From: Arcobacteraceae bacterium
GTDB lineage: Bacteria > Campylobacterota > Campylobacteria > Campylobacterales > Arcobacteraceae
NCBI GenBank assembly: GCA_021107755.1
Contig: JAIOSF010000002.1
Location: 1-64,000, forward strand
Length of the DNA stretch: 64,000 nucleotides
Direction of reading: 5' to 3'
The notes beneath the pieces are model-generated. The model ran no database searches. It had not been told where the DNA came from and saw only the letters and a list, made by a program, of their open reading frames with translations. Positions 10,084 to 19,371 of the stretch are shown here, piece after piece; position 1 is the stretch's first letter; each line of letters begins with the position of its first letter. Made by a program: the position numbers and the translations under genes.

Positions 10084-10937
10084 TTTACTTCCCCTTCAAT
10101 CATAAAATGTATCCCATTTTCTATAGTATAAGGATTTGTTAAATTTAATTTCTTTTTTGTTAACGTGTTATCTACTTCTAAACTGCAAAATAATCTTTTA
10201 TGAAAAGATGGTTTTATAAATTTTAAAAATGTTTCAAACAGAGGTATTTTTAGTAGAATAGTATTTTTATTTAAATTTTTCGAAATTATTTTTATAAGTT
10301 TTGTTGTACTAAATGGTTCATTATCACTTCCTAAAAATATACCTGATTGATGATATTCAATTACCTGATCTATTAAATGTGATATATTTCCAATATATAC
10401 CATACTTCGCTTATTTTCAATACCCCCAAATGGTAAAATAGGAACTTTATTAACTAAATTAACTAAATTTTTAATATTTTCTTTTACCCCGTTCCCATAT
10501 ACAATAGGTGTTCTTATGATTGAAACTTGAAAATTATCATCTTGTAATTTTAATAATTCTTTTTCTGCTTTTAATTTACTTTTCCCATATTCATCTTCTG
10601 GAACACATAGTGTTTCTTCAGTATATACACTATTGGTTTCTTCGCCATATACTTTTACTGTACTCATAAATATAAACTGTTTAACCCCAGATACTTCAGC
10701 CTTATTAGCAAGTTGCATTGTCTGTGTTACATTGACTTTTTCATACTCCTCTTTGCTAGCACCACCCATTTGATGTACTAAAGCAGAAAGATGTACAATA
10801 GAATCTATACCATCTAAATCTAATTCATCTATATTATCATTAAGAAATGAAAATATTCTTATATCATACTTTTTATTATACTTTTTTATAAAATATTTTC
10901 CTATAAAACCACTACTCCCTGTTAATAGTATTTTCAT
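10080..10937 (-). CDS. NAD-dependent sugar epimerase/reductase (WbpV/WbjF-like)
   Basis: Extended SDR with the Rossmann motif TGSSGFIGK (6-14) and catalytic YGKSK. It matches in size (285 residues) and position the 4-reductases that turn UDP-4-keto-6-deoxy-GlcNAc into UDP-QuiNAc or UDP-FucNAc. The order glycosyltransferase, this reductase, WbpL-like, WbpM-like is the same as wbjE-wbjF-wbpL-wbpM in Pseudomonas aeruginosa O11. A strong ribosome site (AAGGAG) lies inside the end of the upstream gene. The stereochemistry of its product cannot be read from sequence. Confidence 0.82.
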   Translation of the reverse strand: MKILLTGSSGFIGKYFIKKYNKKYDIRIFSFLNDNIDELDLDGIDSIVHLSALVHQMGGASKEEYEKVNVTQTMQLANKAEVSGVKQFIFMSTVKVYGEETNSVYTEETLCVPEDEYGKSKLKAEKELLKLQDDNFQVSIIRTPIVYGNGVKENIKNLVNLVNKVPILPFGGIENKRSMVYIGNISHLIDQVIEYHQSGIFLGSDNEPFSTTKLIKIISKNLNKNTILLKIPLFETFLKFIKPSFHKRLFCSLEVDNTLTKKKLNLTNPYTIENGIHFMIEGEVN

Positions 10938-12149
10938 TTATCTACTCCTTACTAACAAATCAAGTAAATTATTAATGATATTATCTTTATCAAAAGTTGT
11001 TTTTGTTAGAGTATCGCAATTCTTTGAAAATGCAAGCGACTCATTTTCATTCACATCTGTTGCTTTTCTAAAAATATTGTTTATCTCTTCTATATCAGTA
11101 GGTTTTGCAACAAAACCTAAATTATTTTCTTTAATAATGTCAGCAGCATCACCATTTATAACTGCTAAAATAGGCTTGGATGCTGCAATATAAGTTTGAA
11201 CTTTAGCAGGAACAGTTAATGAGAATATAGGCTTATCAACTAAAGAGACAATTAGAAAATTGCTTGCTTTAAAATACTTATACATCTCATCTCTTGGTTG
11301 TTTCCCCCAAAAAACTATATTTTTATAGTTATTATTTTTAACTATACTTTTTAAATTATCAAGTTCTGACCCATCACCTATGATATTTAATTGTACTTTT
11401 ATGAGATATTCCCAAGACAAGCTTCCAAATGAGGTAATAATATTATCTAAGTTTTGAACTTTTCCAACATTACCAGCAAATGTAAAATGAACTTTTTTAT
11501 CTTCACTAAATTGAAATAACTCTAAATTTCTATTAAATTCATCTGCCCAATTTGGTGAATATTGAATAGTTTTCTCAACATCAATATATGGTAAAATCTT
11601 ATCGTGAAAACCTTTACTAGAAATTGCAAAGTTTGTAGTATTTCTATAAACAAATTTTACAAAACCATTGAGAAAAAATTCTAAAATTTTTGTTTTTTTA
11701 AATCCGTAAGCATAAACACTATCAGGCCATACATCTTGAATCCAAAGTGTTACAGGTTTATTATAAAATTTATTTACCAATATTGCAGGTACCATACCAG
11801 TTAATGCACCTACATCAAATCCAAATATATAATCATATTTCTTCCCTATTTTAAGACTTATAAAACTTCCTAAAATCATAAATGTAAAATATTTTAAAAG
11901 TTTTTTAAATAAACTTTCTCTGTATCCAGTTACAGCTTTTACCCTATAAATATTAATATCATTCCAAACATTTTTTTGATATAACTTATTTTCAAATCCA
12001 TCAAAAACGATACTTTGAGGATAAGTTGGAACCATAGTCAAAACATCCACATCATATCCTTTTTTTTTCCAAGATAATGCAATATCATTTATCTTAAATT
12101 CTTCAGGATAAAAGCATTCTGTTACAATCAATATTTTCTTTTTTTTCAA
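10938..12149 (-). CDS. Glycosyltransferase family 4, WbuB-like
   Basis: GT-B glycosyltransferase of 403 residues. The N-terminal half resembles WbuB/WbjE proteins (TECFYPEEFKINDIA near the start, then LWIQDVWPDS), which transfer L-FucNAc or a related 2-acetamido-6-deoxyhexose to the lipid-linked first sugar. The donor-binding half includes FAGNVGKVQNLD and a shortened EX7E-like region. It starts with TTG, overlapping the Wzx stop as TTGA. A 9-base A-run occurs in the coding strand near codon 29 (12060-12068). With the WbvD-like epimerase and RmlD-like reductase upstream, an L-configured HexNAc is the plausible donor. Confidence 0.85.
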   Translation of the reverse strand: MKKKKILIVTECFYPEEFKINDIALSWKKKGYDVDVLTMVPTYPQSIVFDGFENKLYQKNVWNDINIYRVKAVTGYRESLFKKLLKYFTFMILGSFISLKIGKKYDYIFGFDVGALTGMVPAILVNKFYNKPVTLWIQDVWPDSVYAYGFKKTKILEFFLNGFVKFVYRNTTNFAISSKGFHDKILPYIDVEKTIQYSPNWADEFNRNLELFQFSEDKKVHFTFAGNVGKVQNLDNIITSFGSLSWEYLIKVQLNIIGDGSELDNLKSIVKNNNYKNIVFWGKQPRDEMYKYFKASNFLIVSLVDKPIFSLTVPAKVQTYIAASKPILAVINGDAADIIKENNLGFVAKPTDIEEINNIFRKATDVNENESLAFSKNCDTLTKTTFDKDNIINNLLDLLVRSR

Positions 12150-13660
12150 ATTGTATCTTTCTTAAACTTCATAAATGACATTATATACAACTTATCATTA
12201 GTAGCTAATATATACCAAGATATACCAAAGTATATAAATGACATTAAAATAAAAACAATAATTTTAATTATAAGTAAATTAAATAAAGTAGTTATTAAAA
12301 ATGCAATTATAATATTAGGTAATAAAACTATAATGAATTGCTTTTTATGAAAGCTAAAGTCAACTATTAACTTACCCTTAGTTTGACTTTCAATATATGA
12401 AGGTAATAATCTTGCAGAGATAATAGCTATTGAAACTGAAATTCCAATTGCAATACCTATTAAACCAAATAAATAAGTGAATAAAATTGAAATCACTATA
12501 TTTATGATAACCTCAAACCATCGTAAATATATAATACTTTTAATTTCACCTATACTATATAATAATGTAATATAGCTATTAACATAACCTGTTAAATAAA
12601 AAAACAAACCAAAAAATAAAATAAATAAAGGTCCTATATAAAACTCACTAGAACCAGTCCAAAGACTTATTATATTAGGCATAAAATAAATTGCACTCAT
12701 CCAAATAAAACCTCCAAAAATCGGTAAAACTAGAATCATTGTATGAAATATTTTTTTTATATCTTCCCATTGATTATGAGCAAAAAACTTTCCATATAAA
12801 GGTGCTAAAACTGTATTAATGATTGTAAAGGCATAAAAAATATATGTAAAAACTTTCATTGTTAAACTATACATTGTAACATCTTGCAGTGAAAGCATAT
12901 GACTTACAATTGTGATACCCGCTCCAAAAATAATTGTTTGTGTTATAGAAAGTTGCCAAAACAATAACCCTGTTTTAAAAAGCGTAGTATTAGTTATCTC
13001 CTTCTTACTAAATGTTGACTGAGAAAATTTATATTTAATCCACATATGTATAAAAGAGATTAAACTTACAAAAAAATCTAACAAACCAGCTAAAAGTGCG
13101 AAAAAAACTATACTTTTATCAGTATAAACAACAAATAATACTAGTATAAAATTAACTACTAAATTAACAATTTTGTAAATTTTTTCTAAATATACTTCAT
13201 GAAACCCTATAAAAGTAGATAATGAGATATCCATTGGTATTTTCATTAATGCAAAAAATATCAAAATATAAAAAACATTTATTACATCATCTTTATTTAA
13301 ACTATAAACATCACCTAATAATACTCTCCAATCTGTTATCAAAAATTCTACTATTTGTAATAATACTAAAGTAGCTACTGTTAATAAAACTAAAAGGAAA
13401 AAAATTCTTTTTACTACATAAATATTAAAAACATCATCTTTACTTTTTGCTAATAAAGCAGCTAATGATTCGGGTAGTCCAAAACGAATATTATTTAAAT
13501 AAGTTATTAATGTATACACTAACATTAATAAGGCAAAATAATCTGCTTTAAAGTGATGCAAAAGCATAGGAGTAGTTAAAATACCGGTTATTAAATAAAT
13601 AAATATATATATATAACTGTATGATATTCCTTTAAAAAATACATGCTTATGTTGTGACAT
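12146..13660 (-). CDS. wzx: Wzx-type oligosaccharide flippase
   Basis: Polytopic MATE/PST-family membrane protein (504 residues, about 12-14 segments) expected to flip the undecaprenyl-linked repeat unit to the periplasmic face. I place the start at the ATG at 13660 (MSQHKHVFFKG), because AAGGAT lies at the right spacing and the longer reading from 13702 would overlap the upstream gene by 56 bases without a ribosome site. The chosen start overlaps the upstream stop by 14 bases. The first membrane segment contains a short AT-dinucleotide run in its codons. The specific repeat unit is unknown. Confidence 0.85.
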   Translation of the reverse strand: MSQHKHVFFKGISYSYIYIFIYLITGILTTPMLLHHFKADYFALLMLVYTLITYLNNIRFGLPESLAALLAKSKDDVFNIYVVKRIFFLLVLLTVATLVLLQIVEFLITDWRVLLGDVYSLNKDDVINVFYILIFFALMKIPMDISLSTFIGFHEVYLEKIYKIVNLVVNFILVLFVVYTDKSIVFFALLAGLLDFFVSLISFIHMWIKYKFSQSTFSKKEITNTTLFKTGLLFWQLSITQTIIFGAGITIVSHMLSLQDVTMYSLTMKVFTYIFYAFTIINTVLAPLYGKFFAHNQWEDIKKIFHTMILVLPIFGGFIWMSAIYFMPNIISLWTGSSEFYIGPLFILFFGLFFYLTGYVNSYITLLYSIGEIKSIIYLRWFEVIINIVISILFTYLFGLIGIAIGISVSIAIISARLLPSYIESQTKGKLIVDFSFHKKQFIIVLLPNIIIAFLITTLFNLLIIKIIVFILMSFIYFGISWYILATNDKLYIMSFMKFKKDTI

Positions 13661-15080
13661 TTGTATCCTTGTTTTTATACCATACAAACAATATCTTATC
13701 AATACTATATATCATTAATAGATTTAAAAAAATTGTACCAAATAAAAGATAACTTTGTGCGGGTACATATCCAAAATGAATAAGTCTATATGCAATAACT
13801 TGTGCTATTAAGGCTGAAAGAATTTGATTGTTTTTTCCCAACTTATATGCAGATACTTCTATTAGGCTTACTATAATTCCTATAGAAAATAAAACTATAA
13901 ACAAAAATAGTAAAGATTCTGGATAATAAAAAAATGCTATAAATCCAGGCATTGACAATATATGACGATTTTGCTCTTTTGAATTTACATATCCTGAATC
14001 TACAAAACTATCATAAAAGCTTGTTTTAGATTCATCATATTTTTCAGATAATGCTTCACTAAAAATATTCCATCCTAAATTCTCTTGTGTAGATATTGCT
14101 AAGACACCCTCCATACCTACACTTCTTGAGACAATTAAATGAAAAATGCTACCAACATTTTTCGTTACATTAATATTCGAAAAAGTTTCTGAAATAGTAT
14201 GATTTTGTTGTGTTTGTAAAAATGAATATTCTCGTAATTTATTAGCAAATGAAATAGATACTATAAAAACAAAGATCATTATAAAAATAATAAATAGCCA
14301 ATATTTTATATTTATTTTATATTTATTTATATACGAATATCTCATCAAGCCTAACCCTAAAGAGCTACTATTTAAAATCATACCTCGACTGAGTAGCGAT
14401 ACATTAGTAATAGCTGACTCTATAAGTGTTAAAATAGGCACAAAATATATAGCTCTTCTCTTCATACTAAACTCATACTTTAGTATTAATGCTGCAAAAG
14501 TAGATAATCCAAAAAGTAACAACCATTTATATATACCAGATATTATAAATGGAATATCTGAAGGGGATATCTCCCCTCTTTGATATATATGAAAATAATA
14601 ATTTGTGACTCCTATAAATAAAAACAAGCTTATATAAAATATTATGATTTTAATTCTATGTAAAATATAAAACTTAAAAAGACTACTATTTTCAATGTCT
14701 ATAGTTGGATACTTAAATATGTAGTTTTCTCTAATAAAACTAGCTAAAATTAAAGCACTAAAAGCAATAGCTGATATTAACAAAGCATTATCAAACTGTA
14801 TCCCTGAACCATCAAACTTACCTACTTTTTCAATAAATCTATTTTCAAAAAATATTAAAATCATTGTTGTTTTAAACCAAAATCCAAGCCACAAGAATAT
14901 ACCTATAAACGTATCAAAAAAAATAGCATTTTTTCTAAATCCGAAATATAAAAGAGTATTTGATGTTATTGTGAAAAATAAAAAAATATATGATTTACCA
15001 GTATAGCTATCCAATGCAAAAATAGTTATAAGTGCTATTATTATGATAAATACAATTAAAAACATTAATCTAGTCACCAA
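13647..15080 (-). CDS. Polytopic membrane protein, O-antigen polymerase (Wzy) candidate 1
   Basis: 477 residues with about 11-12 membrane segments and a large periplasmic loop (about residues 285-370). It is very hydrophobic and of low sequence conservation, as Wzy proteins are. It contains SRGMILNSSS between two segments, reminiscent of the Arg-containing loops of Wzy. The start is GTG with a strong AAGGAG site located in the end of the upstream gene. It lies between Wzx and a second Wzy-like protein. Wzy polymerase is the best guess; an O-antigen ligase is the alternative. Confidence 0.6.
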   Translation of the reverse strand: MVTRLMFLIVFIIIIALITIFALDSYTGKSYIFLFFTITSNTLLYFGFRKNAIFFDTFIGIFLWLGFWFKTTMILIFFENRFIEKVGKFDGSGIQFDNALLISAIAFSALILASFIRENYIFKYPTIDIENSSLFKFYILHRIKIIIFYISLFLFIGVTNYYFHIYQRGEISPSDIPFIISGIYKWLLLFGLSTFAALILKYEFSMKRRAIYFVPILTLIESAITNVSLLSRGMILNSSSLGLGLMRYSYINKYKINIKYWLFIIFIMIFVFIVSISFANKLREYSFLQTQQNHTISETFSNINVTKNVGSIFHLIVSRSVGMEGVLAISTQENLGWNIFSEALSEKYDESKTSFYDSFVDSGYVNSKEQNRHILSMPGFIAFFYYPESLLFLFIVLFSIGIIVSLIEVSAYKLGKNNQILSALIAQVIAYRLIHFGYVPAQSYLLFGTIFLNLLMIYSIDKILFVWYKNKDTNVTT

Positions 15081-16266
15081 ATTCTCCTTGATTTTTTTTA
15101 TTCTTATTGATACTAAAAAGAGCTAAAATCATTCCTATAATTATAGCAATATATGGATTAGATACATTTATTTGAACTATTGCCCCAATAATAATAACAA
15201 ATATTAAAAAAAATGAAATTAGTTGATACTCATCATTAACCTCTATAAATATTTGCATTAAACAATAATAATAATAAAATGTTATAAATCCAAAAAAACT
15301 ATATATTTCTATAAATTCATTATGTAACGAACCTACTACTTCTAGTCTACAATCATTAAAAAAAGGGAATATAATATTTATAAAATTAATGTTATAAAAA
15401 TATTCTAAAAGCAAATTGTTTCTTATAGATAAACTTTCATCTAAAAAATGAAAATTACTAATTCCCATTAAGATAGTAATAACAACTCCTAAACTCGTAA
15501 ATAAATAAAAATAAGTTTTTAATTTTAATTTTATCATACTATAAAAAACATATAATATTGGTATCAAATATATACCATAAATAAATAATCTTGAACCTGT
15601 ATCTAAAATAACTATACTTGATAATAAAATTAAAAATACTGATATAATAATAATTTGCTTATTTAGTAAATTATAAACGGAAAGTACCACTGCAACATAA
15701 TATATAAAAGGAAAATAATCATAATAACTATAAATTGCAATACTTGTAGTAATATAATATGGTGTATTTAACTTTATGTCTGTCCAGTTATTATTAAGTA
15801 ATAAATCAATCTCAAAACTATTATTATATAATATATTTAAATCAAAAATAAACTTAATAACAATGACACTGATTAAAGAGATGTACATTGTCATGTATAG
15901 ATTCTTTTGATCTTCAAAAATTATTTTGAAGATATAAAATGAAATTAAAGGTAACATCATGCCCAAACCAACAATAATGGCTCGGGGAATGCCATAGTAA
16001 AAGTTAAAAATCATAAAAACGCTAATTACTAAAAATAATAATATAAGATGATAATGAGTTAATAAGGATTTAAACTTTACTAATGAAAGAAGGCTTAATA
16101 CAAAAAAAGAAATAGGTATGGAAGGACGAGAATATAAATGTCCAAAGTAAGCATCAAACTTAATACCATTTGTTATATCCAAGCTAATAAAAAATGGACT
16201 AAAAATAAGAAAAAAGAGTGAAAAAAATAAAGTGTTATATATTGTATTTTTTGTAAATAATATCAT
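15070..16266 (-). CDS. Polytopic membrane protein, Wzy/WaaL-like candidate 2
   Basis: 398 residues with about 10-11 membrane segments and the loop sequence GSLHNEFIEIYSFFG, which resembles the H-N/E motif of the O-antigen ligase/polymerase superfamily. TGSRLF in the middle also fits Wzy-type proteins. It overlaps the upstream reductase gene by 32 bases and the next Wzy-like gene by 11. One of the two should be the polymerase; this one could alternatively be the ligase. Composition is extremely AT-rich even for this locus. Confidence 0.6.
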   Translation of the reverse strand: MILFTKNTIYNTLFFSLFFLIFSPFFISLDITNGIKFDAYFGHLYSRPSIPISFFVLSLLSLVKFKSLLTHYHLILLFLVISVFMIFNFYYGIPRAIIVGLGMMLPLISFYIFKIIFEDQKNLYMTMYISLISVIVIKFIFDLNILYNNSFEIDLLLNNNWTDIKLNTPYYITTSIAIYSYYDYFPFIYYVAVVLSVYNLLNKQIIIISVFLILLSSIVILDTGSRLFIYGIYLIPILYVFYSMIKLKLKTYFYLFTSLGVVITILMGISNFHFLDESLSIRNNLLLEYFYNINFINIIFPFFNDCRLEVVGSLHNEFIEIYSFFGFITFYYYYCLMQIFIEVNDEYQLISFFLIFVIIIGAIVQINVSNPYIAIIIGMILALFSINKNKKNQGEFGD

Positions 16267-17095
16267 TTTTAATTAAATTACACAGATCTTTTATCATGAT
16301 ATCATAAGGTGGTATTCTATAATTAATCTTATCTTTAGTATCTATAAAACTTTTATCTGTATTTCTCCCTCCAATTTTATTAATTTGTATATCTCTATTT
16401 GTATATTTCTTAAATAAACATAATAGATCATATTTACTAATAGATACATTATTTGTTATATGATATAAACCCGTTATATTATTATCAATTGCCCAATGAA
16501 CTGCTTTTGCTAATTCTATAGTTGTAACCCCAGACCAAATAGCTTTTGTAAATCCATTTATCTCACCTGATTGTTTCATAAACCAATGAAATAACTCTTC
16601 ACCATCATCTTTTAACTCTGGTCCAACAACAGATGTTCTCAATGTTAAATGTTTATCATTAATAATTTCACCAAGAGCTTTTGTTCTTGCATATATATCC
16701 TTACCATCAGGTTCATCAATTTCAATATATGGTTCTTTTTTATCTCCTGAAAATACACAATCAGTTGAAATATGTATTAATTTCGCATCTATTTCATCTG
16801 CTAACCTCATTAATCGAAGTGGCATATAAGCATTTATAAATATTGCACTTTCTGGATCTTTATTTGAACCTTGAATCAAAATTCCAATACAGTTAATGAT
16901 AATATTTGGTTTAATATTTTCAATTGTTTCTAAAAATATTTTTTCATTTCTAACATCTATAAGTATTGTATCTTCTTGTAGTTTTTTCCGATAAGAAATG
17001 TTTGATAAATCAAAATTACTATTAATTTTTAAATAATTATATACTTGATGTCCAATCAAACCAGTTGAACCTAAAACTAAGACTTTTATTTTCAT
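16235..17095 (-). CDS. RmlD-like NAD(P)-dependent sugar reductase (WbvR-like)
   Basis: SDR of the dTDP-4-dehydrorhamnose reductase branch: GSTGLIG (9-15), HISTDCVFSG, and the catalytic YARTK. At 286 residues it matches WbvR-type reductases, which reduce UDP-4-keto-L-RhaNAc in UDP-L-QuiNAc synthesis, better than the longer FnlB/WbjC proteins (about 370). It directly follows the WbvD/FnlC-type 2-epimerase gene, the usual partner. A true rmlD role is less likely because the rmlA/rmlB pair is 15 kb away and no plain rmlC is seen. The expected first enzyme (FnlA/WbvB) is not in the window. Confidence 0.7.
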   Translation of the reverse strand: MKIKVLVLGSTGLIGHQVYNYLKINSNFDLSNISYRKKLQEDTILIDVRNEKIFLETIENIKPNIIINCIGILIQGSNKDPESAIFINAYMPLRLMRLADEIDAKLIHISTDCVFSGDKKEPYIEIDEPDGKDIYARTKALGEIINDKHLTLRTSVVGPELKDDGEELFHWFMKQSGEINGFTKAIWSGVTTIELAKAVHWAIDNNITGLYHITNNVSISKYDLLCLFKKYTNRDIQINKIGGRNTDKSFIDTKDKINYRIPPYDIMIKDLCNLIKNDIIYKKYNI

Positions 17096-17096
17096 A

Positions 17097-18224
17097 CTAA
17101 ATATCTTTATGCCAGACTGTTCTATTTACATAATCTGTGTATGACAAAATAATTCTCAATATTTTTTTGGAAACATTATCTACTTCATAATCTTTAATAG
17201 GTTTAATAGTTCTTTCACTTTCAGCATTATGTTTTGTAGCAACTTCAACAGCTTCTAAAACTCTATTTTTATTTAAACCAGACATAATCACTGTTGTTTC
17301 ATCCATACCTTCTGGTCTCTCATGTGCTTGTCGTATAGTAACTGCTGGTAAGTTTAAGATAGAACCTTCCTCTGCAATTGTTCCACTATCTGAAATAACA
17401 CAAAATGCATTCATTTGTAAATTATTATATTCATGAAAACCATATGGTTTGGAAAATCTAATTAATGGATTTTTATTTTCATATTCCATATTTTCTAATT
17501 TTTTTCTTGTTCTAGGATGAGTTGAAATAATAATTGGCATTTTATAAACTTCACTTAACTCTTCAATAGATTCTAAAAGGTCTGAAAAGTTTTTAGGAGA
17601 ATCAACATTCTCCTCTCTATGAATACTCATTACAATATAATTTTTTGCTTTTAAATTCTCTTTTTCTAATATATTACTTGAAAGTATTTTATCCATATTC
17701 GCATTTAATACTTCAGTCATTGGGGAACCAGTTTTAATAACTGTTTCAGGCTTAATACCTTCTGCAATAAGATAATCCCTAGCATGTTCAGACAAGGGTA
17801 AGTTTATATCACTTAAGTGATCTACTATTTTTCTATTTACTTCTTCTGGAACTCTTTGATCAAAAGATCTATTACCAGCTTCCATATGAAAAATTGGTAT
17901 TTTTCTTTTTTTGGCAGGAATTACACTAAGACAACTATTAGTATCACCATATATTAAAAGAGCATCAGGCTTCACTTGTTCAAAAAGTTTATCTGCCTTA
18001 ATTATAATATCTCCAATCATCTCAGATGGTGTACCTTTAACAGCTTCCAAAAAATAATCAGGAGTACGAACATCAAGTTGTTCAAAAAACAATTGATTCA
18101 ATTCATAATCATAATTTTGTCCAGTATGAACAATCGTATGTTCTGTAAATTTATCTAACTCTTTCATAACTTGACTTAACTTTATAATCTCTGGTCTTGT
18201 TCCAACTATTGTCATTACTTTCAT
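17097..18224 (-). CDS. UDP-N-acetylglucosamine 2-epimerase family (WbvD/FnlC/WbjD type)
   Basis: GT-B-like nonhydrolysing 2-epimerase of 375 residues. Family landmarks include GTRPEIIKLS (7-16), GDTNSCLS, HMEAGNRSFDQRVPEEVNRK, SIHREENVD and SDSGTIAEE. The end of the protein (ERPEGMDETTVIMSGL and YVNRTVWHK) matches the branch that makes UDP-L-FucNAc or UDP-L-QuiNAc rather than ordinary WecB. An AAAGG site precedes the ATG. The next gene downstream encodes the matching reductase. Confidence 0.82.
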   Translation of the reverse strand: MKVMTIVGTRPEIIKLSQVMKELDKFTEHTIVHTGQNYDYELNQLFFEQLDVRTPDYFLEAVKGTPSEMIGDIIIKADKLFEQVKPDALLIYGDTNSCLSVIPAKKRKIPIFHMEAGNRSFDQRVPEEVNRKIVDHLSDINLPLSEHARDYLIAEGIKPETVIKTGSPMTEVLNANMDKILSSNILEKENLKAKNYIVMSIHREENVDSPKNFSDLLESIEELSEVYKMPIIISTHPRTRKKLENMEYENKNPLIRFSKPYGFHEYNNLQMNAFCVISDSGTIAEEGSILNLPAVTIRQAHERPEGMDETTVIMSGLNKNRVLEAVEVATKHNAESERTIKPIKDYEVDNVSKKILRIILSYTDYVNRTVWHKDI

Positions 18225-18249
18225 CTTTATACCTTTATCTATAATATAG

Positions 18250-19371
18250 TTAACATAATTTTTCTATTTCTTTAAAATAAATTTCATTCACTATCTTATA
18301 ATCAAACTTTTGTTTAGCAATTTCTCTAGATCTTTTCCCAAAATTCTCCAAATCTTTATCTGTACATCGAAAAAACTTTTCAATACAATGAACCAAAGAT
18401 ACAACATCTTTTACTTCACATAAATAACCATTATGACCATCTTCTACAACTTCTTTACATCCAGGAACATTAGTTGTAATAATTGGCTTATAAGAACTAG
18501 CTGCTTCTATTAGTAATCTTGAAAGCCCTTCACGGTAGCTTGGTAATACAATAATATTAGTTAAATTAAAAAAATCCTGTATATTATCTGTTTGACCAAT
18601 ATAGCTAATTAAATTATTGTTTTCCCATTCTTTAACTTCTTTTTCTGTTACAGCAGAAGGATTTTCACTATCAAATTGTCCTCCAAGTAAAAACTTATAC
18701 TGTGTACTATATCTTTTCTGAATTATTTTTATTGCTTCAATATATTCATATATCCCTTTGTCTTTCAGAAGCCTAGATACTAATAAAAAGGTAAGCTTTT
18801 CATTATCTACTTTAAAATTATTAAAAGATTCAATATTCACTCCCGAACCAGGAACAATACTAACTTTATTTTTTTCTATCAGTTTATTATTAATAAAAAA
18901 ATTTCTATCATCCTTATTTTGAAAAAAAACTTTAGTTGAAAACTTCAATGAAAACTTATAAAATATTTTTAATATTTTAGATAACAAACCACCTTTTATT
19001 ATAGCTGAACCAAAACCATTTATAGTATTTATAGAATTGACCCCTACAATCCTTGCCGCAATCGTTCCATATATATTTGGCTTAATTGTAAAATGGAAAA
19101 TCAAATCAGCTTTTTCTCTTTTATATATTTTTATAAGAGAAAATAAATAACTTAAATCTTCTATAGGATTTAAACCCTTTCTACTAATTTTAATATTTAT
19201 AAATCGAACTCCTAATTTATTTAAAATATGTTCAGACTTTAAAGACAATTTATCTTGAGATGCAATACAGACAACTTCATAGTTTTTTTCTATTAAAAAT
19301 TTAATCAACTCCTTTCTAAAATTAACAATTGTGAAAAATACATTAGCACTTATTATTATCTTTTTTTTCAT
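18250..19371 (-). CDS. Glycosyltransferase family 4, PglA-like
   Basis: GT-B fold, 373 residues. N-terminal acceptor half (FTIVNFRKELIKFL, HFTIKPNIYGTIAAR, INGFGSA) resembles the Campylobacter PglA / WbnH branch, which adds HexNAc to a lipid-linked sugar. The C-terminal donor half has LLVSRLLKDKG and a standard EX7E motif (YREGLSRLLIEAASS). The ATG overlaps the asnB stop as ATGA. Donor and acceptor are unknown. Confidence 0.83.
   Translation of the reverse strand: MKKKIIISANVFFTIVNFRKELIKFLIEKNYEVVCIASQDKLSLKSEHILNKLGVRFINIKISRKGLNPIEDLSYLFSLIKIYKREKADLIFHFTIKPNIYGTIAARIVGVNSINTINGFGSAIIKGGLLSKILKIFYKFSLKFSTKVFFQNKDDRNFFINNKLIEKNKVSIVPGSGVNIESFNNFKVDNEKLTFLLVSRLLKDKGIYEYIEAIKIIQKRYSTQYKFLLGGQFDSENPSAVTEKEVKEWENNNLISYIGQTDNIQDFFNLTNIIVLPSYREGLSRLLIEAASSYKPIITTNVPGCKEVVEDGHNGYLCEVKDVVSLVHCIEKFFRCTDKDLENFGKRSREIAKQKFDYKIVNEIYFKEIEKLC

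Noticed and set aside
12060-12068. T9 (A9 on the coding strand) run in the WbuB-like gene as a contingency locus
   Set aside because: It encodes Lys codons; A/T runs of 8-9 occur at many places in the window, so it carries little signal.
13585-13620. AT-dinucleotide run in the start of wzx as a phase-variable repeat
   Set aside because: The run is short, encodes alternating Tyr/Ile in a membrane segment, and such runs are expected in DNA this AT-rich.
13661-13702. Longer N-terminus for the Wzx flippase
   Set aside because: The extra 14 codons overlap the upstream Wzy-like gene and have no Shine-Dalgarno; the ATG at 13660 has AAGGAT in the right place.
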